A stretch of 64,000 nt of DNA from Saccharopolyspora hordei (GCF_013410345.1 NZ_JACCFJ010000001.1:3571001-3635000); one strand, 5' to 3'. Shown: positions 43,724-53,784, counted from the first letter of the stretch. Numbers and translations are program-made. Notes: generated by a model not told the origin, from the letters alone.

Positions 43724-44517
43724 ACCGCCACCGGAGCCTTGATACCGGGGTGCGGGTCGTAGCCCTCGACCGTGAAGTGCTCGTAGGTGTAGTCGAACAG
43801 GCTCTCCGCCGGAGCCAACCGCAACGTCGGGAACGGCCGCGGCTCCCGCGCCAGCTGGGTGCGCACCTGCTGCTCGTGGTTGTCGTAGATGTGGCAGTCC
43901 CCGCCGGTCCAGATGAAGTCCCCGACGTCCAGACCGACCTGCTCGGCGATCATGTGCGTCAGCAGCGCGTAGCTGGCGATGTTGAACGGCACCCCCAGGA
44001 ACAGGTCCGCGCTGCGCTGGTAGAGCTGGCACGACAGCTTCCCGTCGGCCACGTAGAACTGGAACAGCGCGTGGCACGGCGGCAGCGCCATCTGCGGCAG
44101 GTCGGCGACGTTCCACGCCGAGACGACGATCCGCCGCGAGTCCGGGTTCTCCCGCAGGGTGCGCAGCACCTCGCTGATCTGGTCGATGTGCCGGCCGTCC
44201 GGAGTCGGCCACGACCGCCACTGCACCCCGTAGACCGGCCCCAGGTCACCGTCCGGCGCAGCCCACTCGTCCCAGATCGTCACCCCGTGGTCCTGCAACC
44301 ACGTCACGTTGGAGTCCCCGCGCAGGAACCACAGCAGCTCGTAGGCGATCGAGCGGAAGTGGACCTTCTTCGTCGTGATCAGGGGAAAACCGTCGGAGAG
44401 CCGGTAGCGCAGCTGGTGACCGAAGATCGAGCGCGTTCCCGTCCCGGTGCGGTCGTCCTTGCGGGCACCCGTCTCGAGAACCAGGCGGAGAAGATCTTCG
44501 TACTGCGTGTCCGGCAT
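43720..44517 (-). CDS. thyA: Thymidylate synthase
   Basis: A 265-residue ThyA-type enzyme, dUMP to dTMP with methylene-tetrahydrofolate. Signatures are [37 protein letters not shown], the catalytic Cys in [12 protein letters not shown], and the nucleotide-binding [13 protein letters not shown]. Translationally coupled to folA. Confidence 0.97.
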   Translation of the reverse strand: MPDTQYEDLLRLVLETGARKDDRTGTGTRSIFGHQLRYRLSDGFPLITTKKVHFRSIAYELLWFLRGDSNVTWLQDHGVTIWDEWAAPDGDLGPVYGVQWRSWPTPDGRHIDQISEVLRTLRENPDSRRIVVSAWNVADLPQMALPPCHALFQFYVADGKLSCQLYQRSADLFLGVPFNIASYALLTHMIAEQVGLDVGDFIWTGGDCHIYDNHEQQVRTQLAREPRPFPTLRLAPAESLFDYTYEHFTVEGYDPHPGIKAPVAV

Positions 44518-44586
44518 GTCCCCGAGCCTATCGAGCGGTCCCGGGCCGCCTCACACCCGCCGACCGGCACGCTGACCTCGAGGCGC

Positions 44587-45045
44587 TCAGCCGCACGCCT
44601 CGTCGATCGCCTCCGCGGCGTTGTCCCGGCACGCGAACCGCTCCCGCAGCGCCACGACCGACAACAACCGCAGCACCGCCCCGGTGCCCGGGACCACCCA
44701 CAGCCCCACACCGCGGTGGTCGGCACGCCGCTGCACGTGCAGCAACAGCTCGACCGCAGCACTGCTGGCGAACGACACCTCGGACAGGTCCAGCACCACC
44801 GACCGCAACGCCGCCGCGGTCAACCGCTGCCGGATCAGCTCCGTCAGCCTCGGCACCGTGGCCAGGTCGATCTCACCGCCGATGCGCACCACCACGACAC
44901 CCGGAGCGGGCCACTCCACCGCCAACCGCAACGCCGCCGGGCACTGGTGCCCGACCATCGGGTCCGCCGGCGCCCGCGGCGCGACGATCGCAGGGCCGCT
45001 GCCGGCCCTCGCGACCGGACGCATACTGGATCTGGAGACGATCAC
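44587..45045 (-). CDS. STAS-domain protein (anti-sigma-factor antagonist-like)
   Basis: A 152-residue protein with a C-terminal STAS domain: GVVVVRIGGEIDLATVPRL, LDLSEVSFASSAAVELLL, and a later GLWVVPGTGAVLRLL. Ser in FASSAA could be the phospho-site used by SpoIIAA/BldG-type antagonists, though that spot normally reads DSSG. The first 35 residues are unique. GTG 45045 has GGGGAGG five bases upstream. No kinase or sigma factor lies beside it. Confidence 0.78.
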   Translation of the reverse strand: MIVSRSSMRPVARAGSGPAIVAPRAPADPMVGHQCPAALRLAVEWPAPGVVVVRIGGEIDLATVPRLTELIRQRLTAAALRSVVLDLSEVSFASSAAVELLLHVQRRADHRGVGLWVVPGTGAVLRLLSVVALRERFACRDNAAEAIDEACG

Positions 45046-45304
45046 GCTACCTCCCCTTGGTTCCGCGCATCGACGGTCCGACTTCGGCCACGGGCCCAGA
45101 ACTCGTCCGCTCTACGCAAGAGGTGCGCCGTGGTGCCTGCTCAACCGCAACTCCCACCGTAAGAGCCACTGGCCGACCCAACAAGGTCCACCACGTTCGT
45201 GTGACAGGCCCGCCGTGACCCACCACCCCCAGCAGTCACCAACCCCCCTCAAGGACACCCAACCCCCAGAGGCGCCAGGGGCACCGACCACGGCGCGTGA
45301 CCAC

Positions 45305-47689
45305 CTAGCCGAACACGCTGTGCCGCTGCACCGGTTCGCCGACCACCTCCAGCGGCTCGCTCGGCGCCGCGTGCCGCCCACCCGAGACCGGCTCCCACAC
45401 CCGCGAGACCACCAACGACAACTCGTCGCCCACCACGTCCACCGACACCTGGTCCCCCGCCGACACCGTTCCCCCCAACACCATCGACGCCAACCGGTTG
45501 TCCAGCTCCCGCGCGATCACCCGCCGCAGCGGCCGCGCCCCGAACTCCGGCTGGTACCCGCGCTCCACCAACCAGTCCAACCCCGCGTCGGAGACCACCA
45601 ACCGGATCCCCTTGGCCTCCAGCTGCTGCGCGGTCCGCTCCAGCAACAGCGACGCGATCCGCCGCAGGTGCTCACCCTGCAACGGCCGGAACACCACCAC
45701 GTCGTCGATGCGGTTGATGAACTCCGGGCGGAAGAACGCCCGCAGCTCCTCCAACACCACCAGCGCCGACTCCCCCGCATCGGCCCCCGCGTCCACGATC
45801 CGCTCCGCCCCGATGTTCGAGGTCATGATCACCACGACGTTGCGGAAGTCGACCAGCCGGCCCTGCGCGTCGGTCAACCGCCCCGCGTCCAGCACCTGCA
45901 GCAGCGTGTTGAACACGTCCGGGTGGGCCTTCTCCACCTCGTCCAGCAGCACCACCGAGTACGGCTGCCGCCGCACCCGGTCGGTCAACTGCCCGGCCTC
46001 CCCGTAACCCACGTAGCCCGGCGGTGCCCCCACCAGCCGCGACACCGTGTGCTTCTCCTGGAACTCCCCCATGTCCAACCGCACCAACCGCTGGGCGTCC
46101 CCGAACAGCGCCTGCGCCAACGCTCGCGCCAGCTCCGTCTTGCCCACCCCGGTCGGCCCCAGGAACAGGAAGCTGCCGATCGGCCGCTCCGGGTCCGCTA
46201 GACCGGCCCGCGCACGCCGCACCGCCTCGGCTACCGACGCCACCGCCGCGTCCTGCCCCACCACGCGCGACCGCAGCTGCTCCTCCAACCCCAGCAGCCG
46301 CTCCACGTCCGCGGCACTGACGTCGGCCACCGGGATCCCGGTCCGCGACGCCACCACGTCGGCCACGTCGTCGGCCACCACCGTCGGCTCGAACACCGCC
46401 GACTCGCGCACCTCACCACCGCGCCGCAACCGCACCCGCGAACACGCCTGGTCCAGCAGGTCCACCGCCTTGTCCGGCAAGAACCGGTCCGTGATGTAGC
46501 GCTGCGACAGCTCGGCCGCCGCCGCCAGCGCCGAATCGTCGATGCGCACCCGGTGGTGCTTCTGGAAGCGCTCGCGCAACCCCTCCAGCACCACCACGGT
46601 GTCCGCCACCGACGGCTCGGCCACCATGATCGGCGCGAACCGGCGCTCCAGCGCCGGGTCCTTCTCCACGTGCTTGCGGTACTCCTCGACCGTCGTCGCC
46701 CCGATCAGGCGGATCTCGCCGCGCGCCAACGCCGGCTTGAGCATCGTGCCCGCGTCCATCGAGCCCTCACCGGCCCCGGCGCCCACGATGCTGTGCAGCT
46801 CGTCGATGAACACCAGCACGTTCTCGCGGTTGGCCCGGATCTCGGCCATCACCTCGCGGAACCGCTGCTCGAACTCACCCCGGTACTTCGCCCCGGCCAC
46901 CATCCCGGCCAGGTCCAGCGACACCACCCGCACGTTCGCCAGCGACCACGGCACCGCGCCCTCGACGATCCGCCGGGCCAAGCCCTCCACGATCGCCGTC
47001 TTGCCCACCCCGGGATCACCCACGAACACCGGGTTGTTCTTCGAACGCCGCCCCAGCACCTCGATCGCCTGCTCGATCTCGGCGTCCCGGCCCACCACGG
47101 GATCCAGCCGGCCGGCCCGGGCCAGCTCGGTCAGGTCCAGCCCGAACTCGTCCAACCGCGGCGTCACGCTCAGCACCGACCCAGCCCCGCCCCCGTCGCC
47201 CAACTCGATCGCCCGCGCCAACGCCCGGCCCGCCACCGAATCCGCGTCCGCCGCCAGGCCCAGCACCACGTGCCGCGCCCCGACCACGTCAGCACCCTCG
47301 CTCAACGCCTGCTGGTAGGCCCCCAGCAGCGCCCGTCGCGCGGCCGAGGACAGCACCGGCCGCCCCTCCCGCGGCAGCTGCTGCCCGAGCACCGCCGACC
47401 GCACCGCCGCAGCCAGCTCCTCCACCCGAACCCCGGAGGACACCAGCAGCTCCGCCGTCGCCGGGACCTGCGTCACCGCCCACAGCAGGTGGGTGCTGTC
47501 CAGCTCCCGGCTGCCCCAGTCCACAGTGGCGCGAACCGCCTTCGACACCACCTCGTGCGCCTGCTCGTCCAGCAGCGAACCCAACGTCAGCGAGCGCTCC
47601 GCCGCCGCGGCCCCGTCCGCCCCGGAGAACACCTCGCTGAACAACGAATCGAAGGCGGCAGAGGAATCTCCGGCACTGCCGCGAACCAC
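45305..47689 (-). CDS. Clp-type AAA+ ATPase without M-domain (ClpA/ClpB/ClpC relative)
   Basis: A 794-residue double-ring ATPase. Residues 32-155 are a Clp_N repeat domain (LLDEQAHEVVSKAVRATVDW). NBD1 has Walker A GDPGVGKTA near 224 and Walker B VFIDELHSI; NBD2 has GPTGVGKTE near 510 and VLLDEVEKAHPDVFNTL. NBD1 runs directly into the linker (421-450), so both the long ClpB M-domain and the short ClpC one are missing. I also see no LGF/IGF ClpP-docking tripeptide before RPEFINRID. It probably unfolds protein without the canonical Hsp70 or ClpP partners. GTG 47689 has GGAGG six bases upstream. Confidence 0.88.
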   Translation of the reverse strand: MVRGSAGDSSAAFDSLFSEVFSGADGAAAAERSLTLGSLLDEQAHEVVSKAVRATVDWGSRELDSTHLLWAVTQVPATAELLVSSGVRVEELAAAVRSAVLGQQLPREGRPVLSSAARRALLGAYQQALSEGADVVGARHVVLGLAADADSVAGRALARAIELGDGGGAGSVLSVTPRLDEFGLDLTELARAGRLDPVVGRDAEIEQAIEVLGRRSKNNPVFVGDPGVGKTAIVEGLARRIVEGAVPWSLANVRVVSLDLAGMVAGAKYRGEFEQRFREVMAEIRANRENVLVFIDELHSIVGAGAGEGSMDAGTMLKPALARGEIRLIGATTVEEYRKHVEKDPALERRFAPIMVAEPSVADTVVVLEGLRERFQKHHRVRIDDSALAAAAELSQRYITDRFLPDKAVDLLDQACSRVRLRRGGEVRESAVFEPTVVADDVADVVASRTGIPVADVSAADVERLLGLEEQLRSRVVGQDAAVASVAEAVRRARAGLADPERPIGSFLFLGPTGVGKTELARALAQALFGDAQRLVRLDMGEFQEKHTVSRLVGAPPGYVGYGEAGQLTDRVRRQPYSVVLLDEVEKAHPDVFNTLLQVLDAGRLTDAQGRLVDFRNVVVIMTSNIGAERIVDAGADAGESALVVLEELRAFFRPEFINRIDDVVVFRPLQGEHLRRIASLLLERTAQQLEAKGIRLVVSDAGLDWLVERGYQPEFGARPLRRVIARELDNRLASMVLGGTVSAGDQVSVDVVGDELSLVVSRVWEPVSGGRHAAPSEPLEVVGEPVQRHSVFG

Positions 47690-47851
47690 AGGGCACCTCC
47701 ACACCCACACGCACCGGCCCCGCTCGCGCACCCCCAACACCGGTGAGCGGCGAACCGGCACAACTCGATCACCGCAGCCGCGATGCACGCACCAACATAC
47801 TGAGCAGCCCGGCCTCGCCGAGCACACCCACCCCGCCGGCCGGGCCGCCGG

Positions 47852-48256
47852 TCAGCTCGCGCGCTGCTGCGCCTGCTCGATCGCCTCCGCCAAGCGGGTC
47901 AGCTCCTTGCCGATGTGCGCCAACCGCTCGGACATCACGCTCGCGTGCCCCGAGAGCGGGCCGACGTGCCCCGCGGCCCGCAACCACTCCGTCACCCCGC
48001 CGAGCCCGGTGGACATCCCCTCCACCGTCAGCGAGAACCCGCGCATGACCTTCTCGATCTCCTCCACGCTGTGCGGCACCGACGGGTCCCACAACCGCTC
48101 GCCCAGCGCCACGGTCGCCTCACCCACCTGCCAGGCGACCTCGGCGGAGTACCCCTGCTCGCTGGCTTCCTCGCCCCGTCTCGCCCCCGCCCGGCGAGGA
48201 GGCGCGTGCCTGCCTGCCTGCGACGGCGTGCTCTCGGAATGTCCAGCGGAAGTCAT
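47852..48256 (-). CDS. Hypothetical helical protein
   Basis: A 134-residue protein I do not recognise. The first 30 residues are Arg/Ser/Ala-rich and probably disordered. The rest is helical (WQVGEATVALGERLW; SVEEIEKVMRGFSLTVEGM; ERLAHIGKELTRLAEAIEQA), with the pattern of small actinobacterial helical bundle or ESX/PE-like regulatory proteins. It sits 162 bases upstream of the Clp-type ATPase start in the same direction, so it could share its operon. Confidence 0.6.
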   Translation of the reverse strand: MTSAGHSESTPSQAGRHAPPRRAGARRGEEASEQGYSAEVAWQVGEATVALGERLWDPSVPHSVEEIEKVMRGFSLTVEGMSTGLGGVTEWLRAAGHVGPLSGHASVMSERLAHIGKELTRLAEAIEQAQQRAS

Positions 48257-48770
48257 AGCGACCCAATCAACCCGAAACCGTTGCCCAACTCCACCCCGAC
48301 GCGCCCGAAGCCCCCCGACCGGTGGCCGGCGACCACCCGTTCCGCAGGCTCCCGCGGCGCACGAGCAGGGTGCCGCTGAGGTTATCGCGTCGGGGCCGGA
48401 GTTGGTGAGGACCAATCCGCAGGATTCTTTTCGTTCTGCACTGAAACCAAAGAGATCGATGAAATCCATGACGGCGGCCGCCCAGGCCACCCGGCGGCCG
48501 GGACACGAGTCCCCCGGAGGCTCCACAGGAAGCCCTGCTCACACGGGGTCCCGGCGATCACGCCACCGGCTCGGCCCTCCTCGCGCGAACCCCCGCGGGC
48601 GGTGCCACGACCCGGCTCCCCCGCCGTCGACACCCCCGGACGTCGAGGTCGCGGAGAGCTCTGAGGGTCCTCTCCCCTAGCTCTGACCGTGCCTCTGAGC
48701 ATTCAAGTTCAGTCGACACTGAAGCGACAAAGCACTGTGAAACGTGCAGTCCGTGCGATCCGGACGTCGG
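48257..48770. other. Intergenic region, partly AT-rich
   Basis: About 510 bases with no gene I can support. A comparatively AT-rich patch at 48415-48470 has poor codon bias in every frame and probably contains the promoter for the minus-strand gene at 48256. Nothing else was recognised. Confidence 0.5.
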
Positions 48771-48824
48771 CGGGGTCGTGAGTGCGAACGCCGCCTCCAG
48801 GCGGTCTACGCACTCACGACCCCG
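48771..48824. terminator. Strong terminator downstream of the phosphoribosyltransferase gene
   Basis: A perfect 16-bp stem CGGGGTCGTGAGTGCG encloses a smaller CCGCCT/AGGCGG hairpin. Confidence 0.75.
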
Positions 48825-48839
48825 GGACCAGGCGGGAGG

Positions 48840-49502
48840 TCAGTCGGACTCGGCGAGGACGTCGCGGATCTCCTCGTCCGTGGTCGGCCGGAAGTCGCGG
48901 TACCACTGCCCCACCGCGGCGAAACCCACCGGCTGCAGCACGCAGACCACCACGTCGGCCTCCGCCCGCAGCGCGGCCACCGAGTCCGGCGAGCCCACCG
49001 GCACCGCCAGCACGACGCTGCGCGGCCCGGACTCGCGCAGCATCCGCACCGCGGCCCGCGCCGTCGCCCCCGTGGCCAGACCGTCGTCGACCAGCACCAC
49101 GTCCCGCCCGGCCAGCGACAGCGGCTCACCGCGCTGGTACAGCCGCTCCCGGCGCCGGGCCTCGGCCCGCTCGCGCTCGCAGGCGGCCTGCAAGGTCTGC
49201 TCGTCGAGGCCGAACGAGCGCACCAGCTGCTCGTCGAAGCTGGCCGGGCCCTCGGCCGTCACCGCACCCACCGCCAGCTCCGGCTGGCTCGGGGCACCGA
49301 TCTTGCGCGCCACGCACACCCGCAGCGGCGCGCCGAGCGCGCGGGCGACCTCCGCGGCGACGGGCACCCCACCGCGGGCCAGGCCGAGCACGACCGGATC
49401 GACCAGTTCCAACCCGCCCAACCGCTGGGCCAGCACCCGCCCGGCGTGCCGTCGGTCGGCGTAACCGGTGGTGGTTCGTTGCGGGAATCTCATGCGAGGC
49501 AT
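48840..49502 (-). CDS. Phosphoribosyltransferase family protein
   Basis: A 220-residue type I PRTase-fold protein. The PRPP-binding loop reads VVLVDDGLATGATARAAV near residue 133, the best evidence. The N-terminal VVLGLARGGVPVAAEVARAL and RKIGAPSQPELAVGAV match a group often fused or linked with erythromycin-esterase-like or dienelactone-hydrolase proteins. The base substrate is unknown; the C-terminal WYRDFRPTTDEE is typical of the group. ATG 49502 has GGGAGG six bases upstream. Confidence 0.85.
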   Translation of the reverse strand: MPRMRFPQRTTTGYADRRHAGRVLAQRLGGLELVDPVVLGLARGGVPVAAEVARALGAPLRVCVARKIGAPSQPELAVGAVTAEGPASFDEQLVRSFGLDEQTLQAACERERAEARRRERLYQRGEPLSLAGRDVVLVDDGLATGATARAAVRMLRESGPRSVVLAVPVGSPDSVAALRAEADVVVCVLQPVGFAAVGQWYRDFRPTTDEEIRDVLAESD

Positions 49503-49608
49503 CGCTCGCCTCCCGTCCGCCGCGCACCGGCGCGGCAGCGATCGAGCAACTCCGCTCACCTCGATGATGCCTGCCCGACGCCGCCCGGCGAAACCCCGCC
49601 CACCGGGC

Positions 49609-51360
49609 TCAGGTGCGGAAGCCGGCGACCTTGAGCACGCGCAGCCGGTTCAGCGCCGCCGCCAGCTCGAAGGGGCGCGGCACCGCGAAGTCGCCGACGT
49701 GGTGCTCGTCCACCGCGGCCACCCCGCGCTCGGCGACGTCGGCGGCGAAGGCCTGCAGCACCTCGGCCACCGTCCGCCTGCCGTCCAGCACGCCCCGCCG
49801 GGCGCAGCTGACCAGCGCCAGCCCGATCCCGGTCACCTGCGCGGGGTCCACCAGCTGCTCCACCCCGCGCAGTTCCACAGTGGACTCCCCGAGGGTCAGC
49901 GCGTCCACGCCCCGGGCCCGCACCTTCGGCCGGTCAGTGGGGATCGACCGCGGGTCCACCACGCGGTGGCGCACCGGCGGGAACGACTCGGCCTCGGCAC
50001 GCCGCCCGGTGGGGCGCGCAGCCAGCTCCCTGGCCCGCTCGGTCACGTCGCGCGCGTGGTAGGCGTCGAGCATGACCACCTGGTCGGCGACCTCCATGTA
50101 GTCCCCGGAGCCGCCCATCACCAGCACCGTCGAGACGCCGTGCTCGGCCCGCAGCGGGCGGATGAGGTCCACGAACGGTGTCAGCGGCTCGGCGGACTTG
50201 GCCACCAGCTCCTGCATCCGGGCGTCGCGGATCATCAGGTTCGTGGCCGCGGTGTCCTCGTCGACCAGCAGCACCTTGGCCCCGGCCTCCACCGCCTCCA
50301 CGATCGCCGCGGCCTGCGAGGTCGAACCCGAGGCGTTGTCGGTGGAGAAGTCGGTGGTGTCGGCGCCGGTGGGCAGGTGGCTGACGAACGGGCTGACGTC
50401 GACCCGGTGCACCCGCCGCCCGTCCTCGGCGCGGATCTTCACCGTGTCCTCCCGGCACACCACCAGCTCCCGGCCGTCGCCGGGCACGTGGTCGTAGACG
50501 CCGAACTCCAAGGCGCGCAGCAGTGTCGACTTGCCGTGGAACCCGCCGCCGACGACGAGCGTGATCCCCTCCGGGATGCCCATGCCCGTCACCCGGCCGC
50601 GGTTGGGCAGCTCCACCTCGACCCGCATCGACTCCGGCGACTCGAACGGCACCCCGTCCTGCAGCGGCCGGTCGTCGACACCGCTGCGCCGCGGCAGCAT
50701 CGCCCCGTCGGCCACGAACGCGATCAGCCCCAGCTCCGGCAGCTTCCGGCGCAGCGCGTCGGTGTCCTCCACCGACTCCACGAACTCGCGCACCCGCGCC
50801 TGGTCGGCCGTGGCCCACCGCAGCGCCACCTCGACCGCCTCGGGCAGCTCGTCGCACAGCGCCCGCTCGGCCTGGCGGCCGTCGATCGTGCGGCCCCGCC
50901 CCGGCAGGTCGATGCCCAACCGCAGCACCACCTCGCCGTCGACCACCTGGCAGGCGGAGCGGTCGAGCACCTGCTGGCGGCCGGCGTCGACCCGCAGCCT
51001 GCTGTCGCGCAACCGCCGGTGGGCGGCCCGCACCAGGTAGCCCGCCAGCGCGCGGGCGCGGACCGGTCCGCGCCACAGCTCCTCCGGGAACCCGGCCACC
51101 GGAGCGGGCACGCGCACCTCGCAGCGGCTGGCCGGGGCGAACGGGTCGGGCTGCACGCGCTGCACCTCGAGGGTGAACCCGTCGAACGACCACCGGCCGC
51201 GCAGCGACTTGTAGCGGCCGTAGCTGGAGCCGTGCATGGAGCGCAGCTCCTGCCGCAGCGCGTGCTCGTCCCCGCGGTCACCTCCGGCGGAGCCGCGGTC
51301 GTCCGGCCGCCGCCGATACCCCTGCCGCCCCGGTCCGGGGCCACCCGTTCGTCGTGCCAT
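49609..51360 (-). CDS. COG3044-type predicted ABC-class ATPase (MRB1590-like)
   Basis: A 583-residue soluble ATPase of an unusual ABC lineage, with relatives in bacteria, fungi and trypanosomes (MRB1590, an RNA-editing-complex component). It has HGSSYGRYKSLRG at the N-terminus, Walker A GGGFHGKSTLLRA near residue 278, a signature-like FSTDNASGSTSQAAA, and Walker B KVLLVDEDTAATNLMIRD. No membrane domain or transporter partner is present. It probably acts on RNA or ribonucleoprotein (inference from MRB1590). Monocistronic. Confidence 0.85.
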   Translation of the reverse strand: MARRTGGPGPGRQGYRRRPDDRGSAGGDRGDEHALRQELRSMHGSSYGRYKSLRGRWSFDGFTLEVQRVQPDPFAPASRCEVRVPAPVAGFPEELWRGPVRARALAGYLVRAAHRRLRDSRLRVDAGRQQVLDRSACQVVDGEVVLRLGIDLPGRGRTIDGRQAERALCDELPEAVEVALRWATADQARVREFVESVEDTDALRRKLPELGLIAFVADGAMLPRRSGVDDRPLQDGVPFESPESMRVEVELPNRGRVTGMGIPEGITLVVGGGFHGKSTLLRALEFGVYDHVPGDGRELVVCREDTVKIRAEDGRRVHRVDVSPFVSHLPTGADTTDFSTDNASGSTSQAAAIVEAVEAGAKVLLVDEDTAATNLMIRDARMQELVAKSAEPLTPFVDLIRPLRAEHGVSTVLVMGGSGDYMEVADQVVMLDAYHARDVTERARELAARPTGRRAEAESFPPVRHRVVDPRSIPTDRPKVRARGVDALTLGESTVELRGVEQLVDPAQVTGIGLALVSCARRGVLDGRRTVAEVLQAFAADVAERGVAAVDEHHVGDFAVPRPFELAAALNRLRVLKVAGFRT

Positions 51361-51579
51361 GCCCGAGACCTACCTGACCTCGTCGCGATTCTCCAGTCGG
51401 GAGACCTGCGTCACAATCGCCCACTGTGGACCGGTCGGGACGGGACGGACCGGCGCGTCGGAGCACGGCAGGGTCCGCGACACCGGGTTATCCTCCGATC
51501 GCCAGAAGATCCCCACGCCCCGCCGGTCCAACGGCCCGGCTCCGGTCGACGTTCACGCGTCGGTGAGGAGGCGAGTTCA

Positions 51580-52440
51580 GTGCGACGTCCGTTCGGCAAG
51601 CAACACCGGCGCTCCCGCACCCCCGGACGTCCACGTAGGACGTCCAGGCTGCTGGCCGCGCTGGTCACGGCGGCCACCGTGCTCACGGGTACCGCGCACG
51701 CCGCGCCCGAGAGCGGCCGCAGCGCCCCGCTGCTCGACCCGCAGGACCCCAACGGTGCCTGGGCGGGCTACAGCGTACCGGGCACCCGCAGCACCCCGGC
51801 GCCGCAGGTGCCCAAGGGCGCGGTGTCCGGAATGGACGTCAGCGGCCACCAGGGCGATGTGGACTGGGCGCGGGCGTGGGCCGACGGTGCCCGCTTCGCC
51901 TACGTCAAGGCCACCGAGGGCACCGGGTTCCGCAACCCCCACTTCGACCAGCAGTACCGCGGCTCGCACGCGGTCGGCATGGTCCGCGGCGCCTACCACT
52001 TCGCGCTGCCCGACCGCTCCAGCGGTGCTGAGCAGGCCCACTTCTTCGTCGACAACGGCGGCGGCTGGTCGAAGGACGGCACCACCCTGCCGGGTGCGCT
52101 GGACATCGAGTACAACCCCTACGGCGACGGCTGCTACGGGCTGGACCCCGTGGCGATGTCGCGGTGGATCGCCGACTTCTCCAACACCTACCACGCCCGC
52201 ACGGGCCGCTTCCCGGTCATCTACACCACCACCGACTGGTGGAACCGCTGCACCGGCGCCAACCCCGACTTCGCGCCGAACAACCCGCTGTGGATCGCCC
52301 GCTACGGGCCCCAGGCCGGCGAACTGCCCGCCGGCTGGGACTACCAGAGCATCTGGCAGCACAGCGACCGGGGACCGCTGCCGGGTGGGCAGGACACCTT
52401 CAACGGCAACGCCAACCAGCTGCGGCGCTTCGCCTCCTGA
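51580..52440 (+). CDS. Secreted GH25 lysozyme-type muramidase
   Basis: A 286-residue exported muramidase. The signal peptide is RRTSRLLAALVTAATVLTGT, cleaved near AHAAPE. The GH25 barrel begins GMDVSGHQGDVDW, with the catalytic DxE in GALDIEYNPYG, and includes AYVKATEGTGF and FPVIYTTTDWW. It cleaves the MurNAc-GlcNAc bond. GTG 51580 follows GAGGAGG. It converges on the LCP gene with a terminator between. Confidence 0.92.
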   Translation: MRRPFGKQHRRSRTPGRPRRTSRLLAALVTAATVLTGTAHAAPESGRSAPLLDPQDPNGAWAGYSVPGTRSTPAPQVPKGAVSGMDVSGHQGDVDWARAWADGARFAYVKATEGTGFRNPHFDQQYRGSHAVGMVRGAYHFALPDRSSGAEQAHFFVDNGGGWSKDGTTLPGALDIEYNPYGDGCYGLDPVAMSRWIADFSNTYHARTGRFPVIYTTTDWWNRCTGANPDFAPNNPLWIARYGPQAGELPAGWDYQSIWQHSDRGPLPGGQDTFNGNANQLRRFAS

Positions 52441-52456
52441 TCGTCCCTCCCAACGG

Positions 52457-52498
52457 CGGTGCGGGCCGCTCCCGAGGACTCGGGGGCGGCCCGCACCG
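52457..52498. terminator. Bidirectional terminator between GH25 and LCP genes
   Basis: Perfect 13-bp stem CGGTGCGGGCCGC with an inner CCCGA/TCGGG stem. Confidence 0.75.
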
Positions 52499-52507
52499 TG
52501 TCGTGGC

Positions 52508-53653
52508 TCACTGCTCGAGCAGGTCCGGTGGGATGGGCTCGTCGTTGGCGATCGCGTCGAACATGCGCGAGGCGTCGTCGGAGTCCCAGACGATGACCGA
52601 ACCGCCGTTGGCGTCCCGGCCGAACCGGCCGAACGGCACGCTGGTGGTCACGCCCTCGCCGCCGCTGATGTCCCCCAGCGCCAGCGCCAGCGACGCCAGG
52701 TGCCACAGGTGGTCGCCGTCGTTGACCAGGAACGTCTTGCTCGCCCCGGAGGCCAGCGGGAACAGCCGGAACGGGTTGAGCAGCGTGGCCGGGCTGGTGG
52801 CCTGGTCGACCAGGGCTCCCAGCAGCTTGCGCTGGTTCTCCGCGCGCTCCAGGTCCCCGCCCTGCAGCGAGTAGCGGGCCCGGACGAAGCCCAGCGCGGT
52901 CGGCCCGTCCAGCGTCTGGCAGCCGGCCTCCAGGTGGACGTTGGCCATGTCGTCGTTCATCGGCTCGTCCAGGCACATGTCCACCCCGCCGACGGCGTCG
53001 ACCAGGTCGGCGAAGCCACCGAAGCCGATCTCGGCGTAGTGGTCGATGTGCACCCCGGTGGCTTGCTCCACGGTCTGCGCCAGCAGCTGCGGACCGCCGA
53101 AGGCGAACGCGGAGTTGAGCTTGGTCTTGCCGTGCCCGGGGATGGACACGTAGGAGTCGCGGGGCAGGCTGATCATCGCCGGCTGGCCACCGCCGTCGGG
53201 GATGTGCACCAGCATCATGGTGTCGGTGCGGCGCCCGCCGGCGTCACCGGCCGAGAGCTCCTCGCGCTGGGCGTCGTCGAGGCCCTCGCGGCTGTCCGAG
53301 CCCACCAGCAGCCAGTTGCTGCCCGCCGAGTCCGGCGCCTGGCCGCCGAACTCCAGCGCGGCGGTGCGCTGCAGGGTGCTGTCGAAGTAGAGCACCAGGC
53401 CGCCCAGCAGCAGCACCAGCACGACCAGCGTGACGCCGATGCGCCGGCCCCAGCGCTTCGTGCGGCGCGGTGGGCGGGGTGGCGGGCCCTCGTTGACCGG
53501 CGGCCGGTGCCCGCGCCGAGGCGGCGGTGGGGGCGGGCGGTGCCCCGCCCGGGGCCGGTCCGGGCCCTGCTCGCGGAAGCCCCGGTAGTAGTCGTAGCCA
53601 CCGCCTTGCGGTCTCCGGCCTCTCGGCTGCTGATCAGCCGACCAATCGCTCAT
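52508..53653 (-). CDS. LytR-CpsA-Psr (LCP) family wall-polymer ligase
   Basis: A 381-residue type II membrane protein. A cytosolic Pro/Arg-rich N-terminus (residues 1-70) precedes one membrane helix (VTLVVLVLLLGGLVLYF). The LCP domain follows outside the cell, with Asp/Arg residues in RRTDTMMLVHI, SLPRDSYVSI, and the terminal ERAENQRKLL. LCP enzymes attach arabinogalactan or teichoic-type glycopolymers to peptidoglycan. ATG 53653 is chosen over GTG 53659. Confidence 0.92.
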   Translation of the reverse strand: MSDWSADQQPRGRRPQGGGYDYYRGFREQGPDRPRAGHRPPPPPPRRGHRPPVNEGPPPRPPRRTKRWGRRIGVTLVVLVLLLGGLVLYFDSTLQRTAALEFGGQAPDSAGSNWLLVGSDSREGLDDAQREELSAGDAGGRRTDTMMLVHIPDGGGQPAMISLPRDSYVSIPGHGKTKLNSAFAFGGPQLLAQTVEQATGVHIDHYAEIGFGGFADLVDAVGGVDMCLDEPMNDDMANVHLEAGCQTLDGPTALGFVRARYSLQGGDLERAENQRKLLGALVDQATSPATLLNPFRLFPLASGASKTFLVNDGDHLWHLASLALALGDISGGEGVTTSVPFGRFGRDANGGSVIVWDSDDASRMFDAIANDEPIPPDLLEQ

Positions 53654-53784
53654 GCTCACACCTGCGTCGGTCCAATGCGGGTGCGTCCCGCACGCGGTCG
53701 ATCGTCGGCGTGCAGCATCCCAGACCGGGGGCCGCCAGGCAGCCCCCGCTACCGAACGGTGACCGTCGAACCGCCGTTTGGGCT

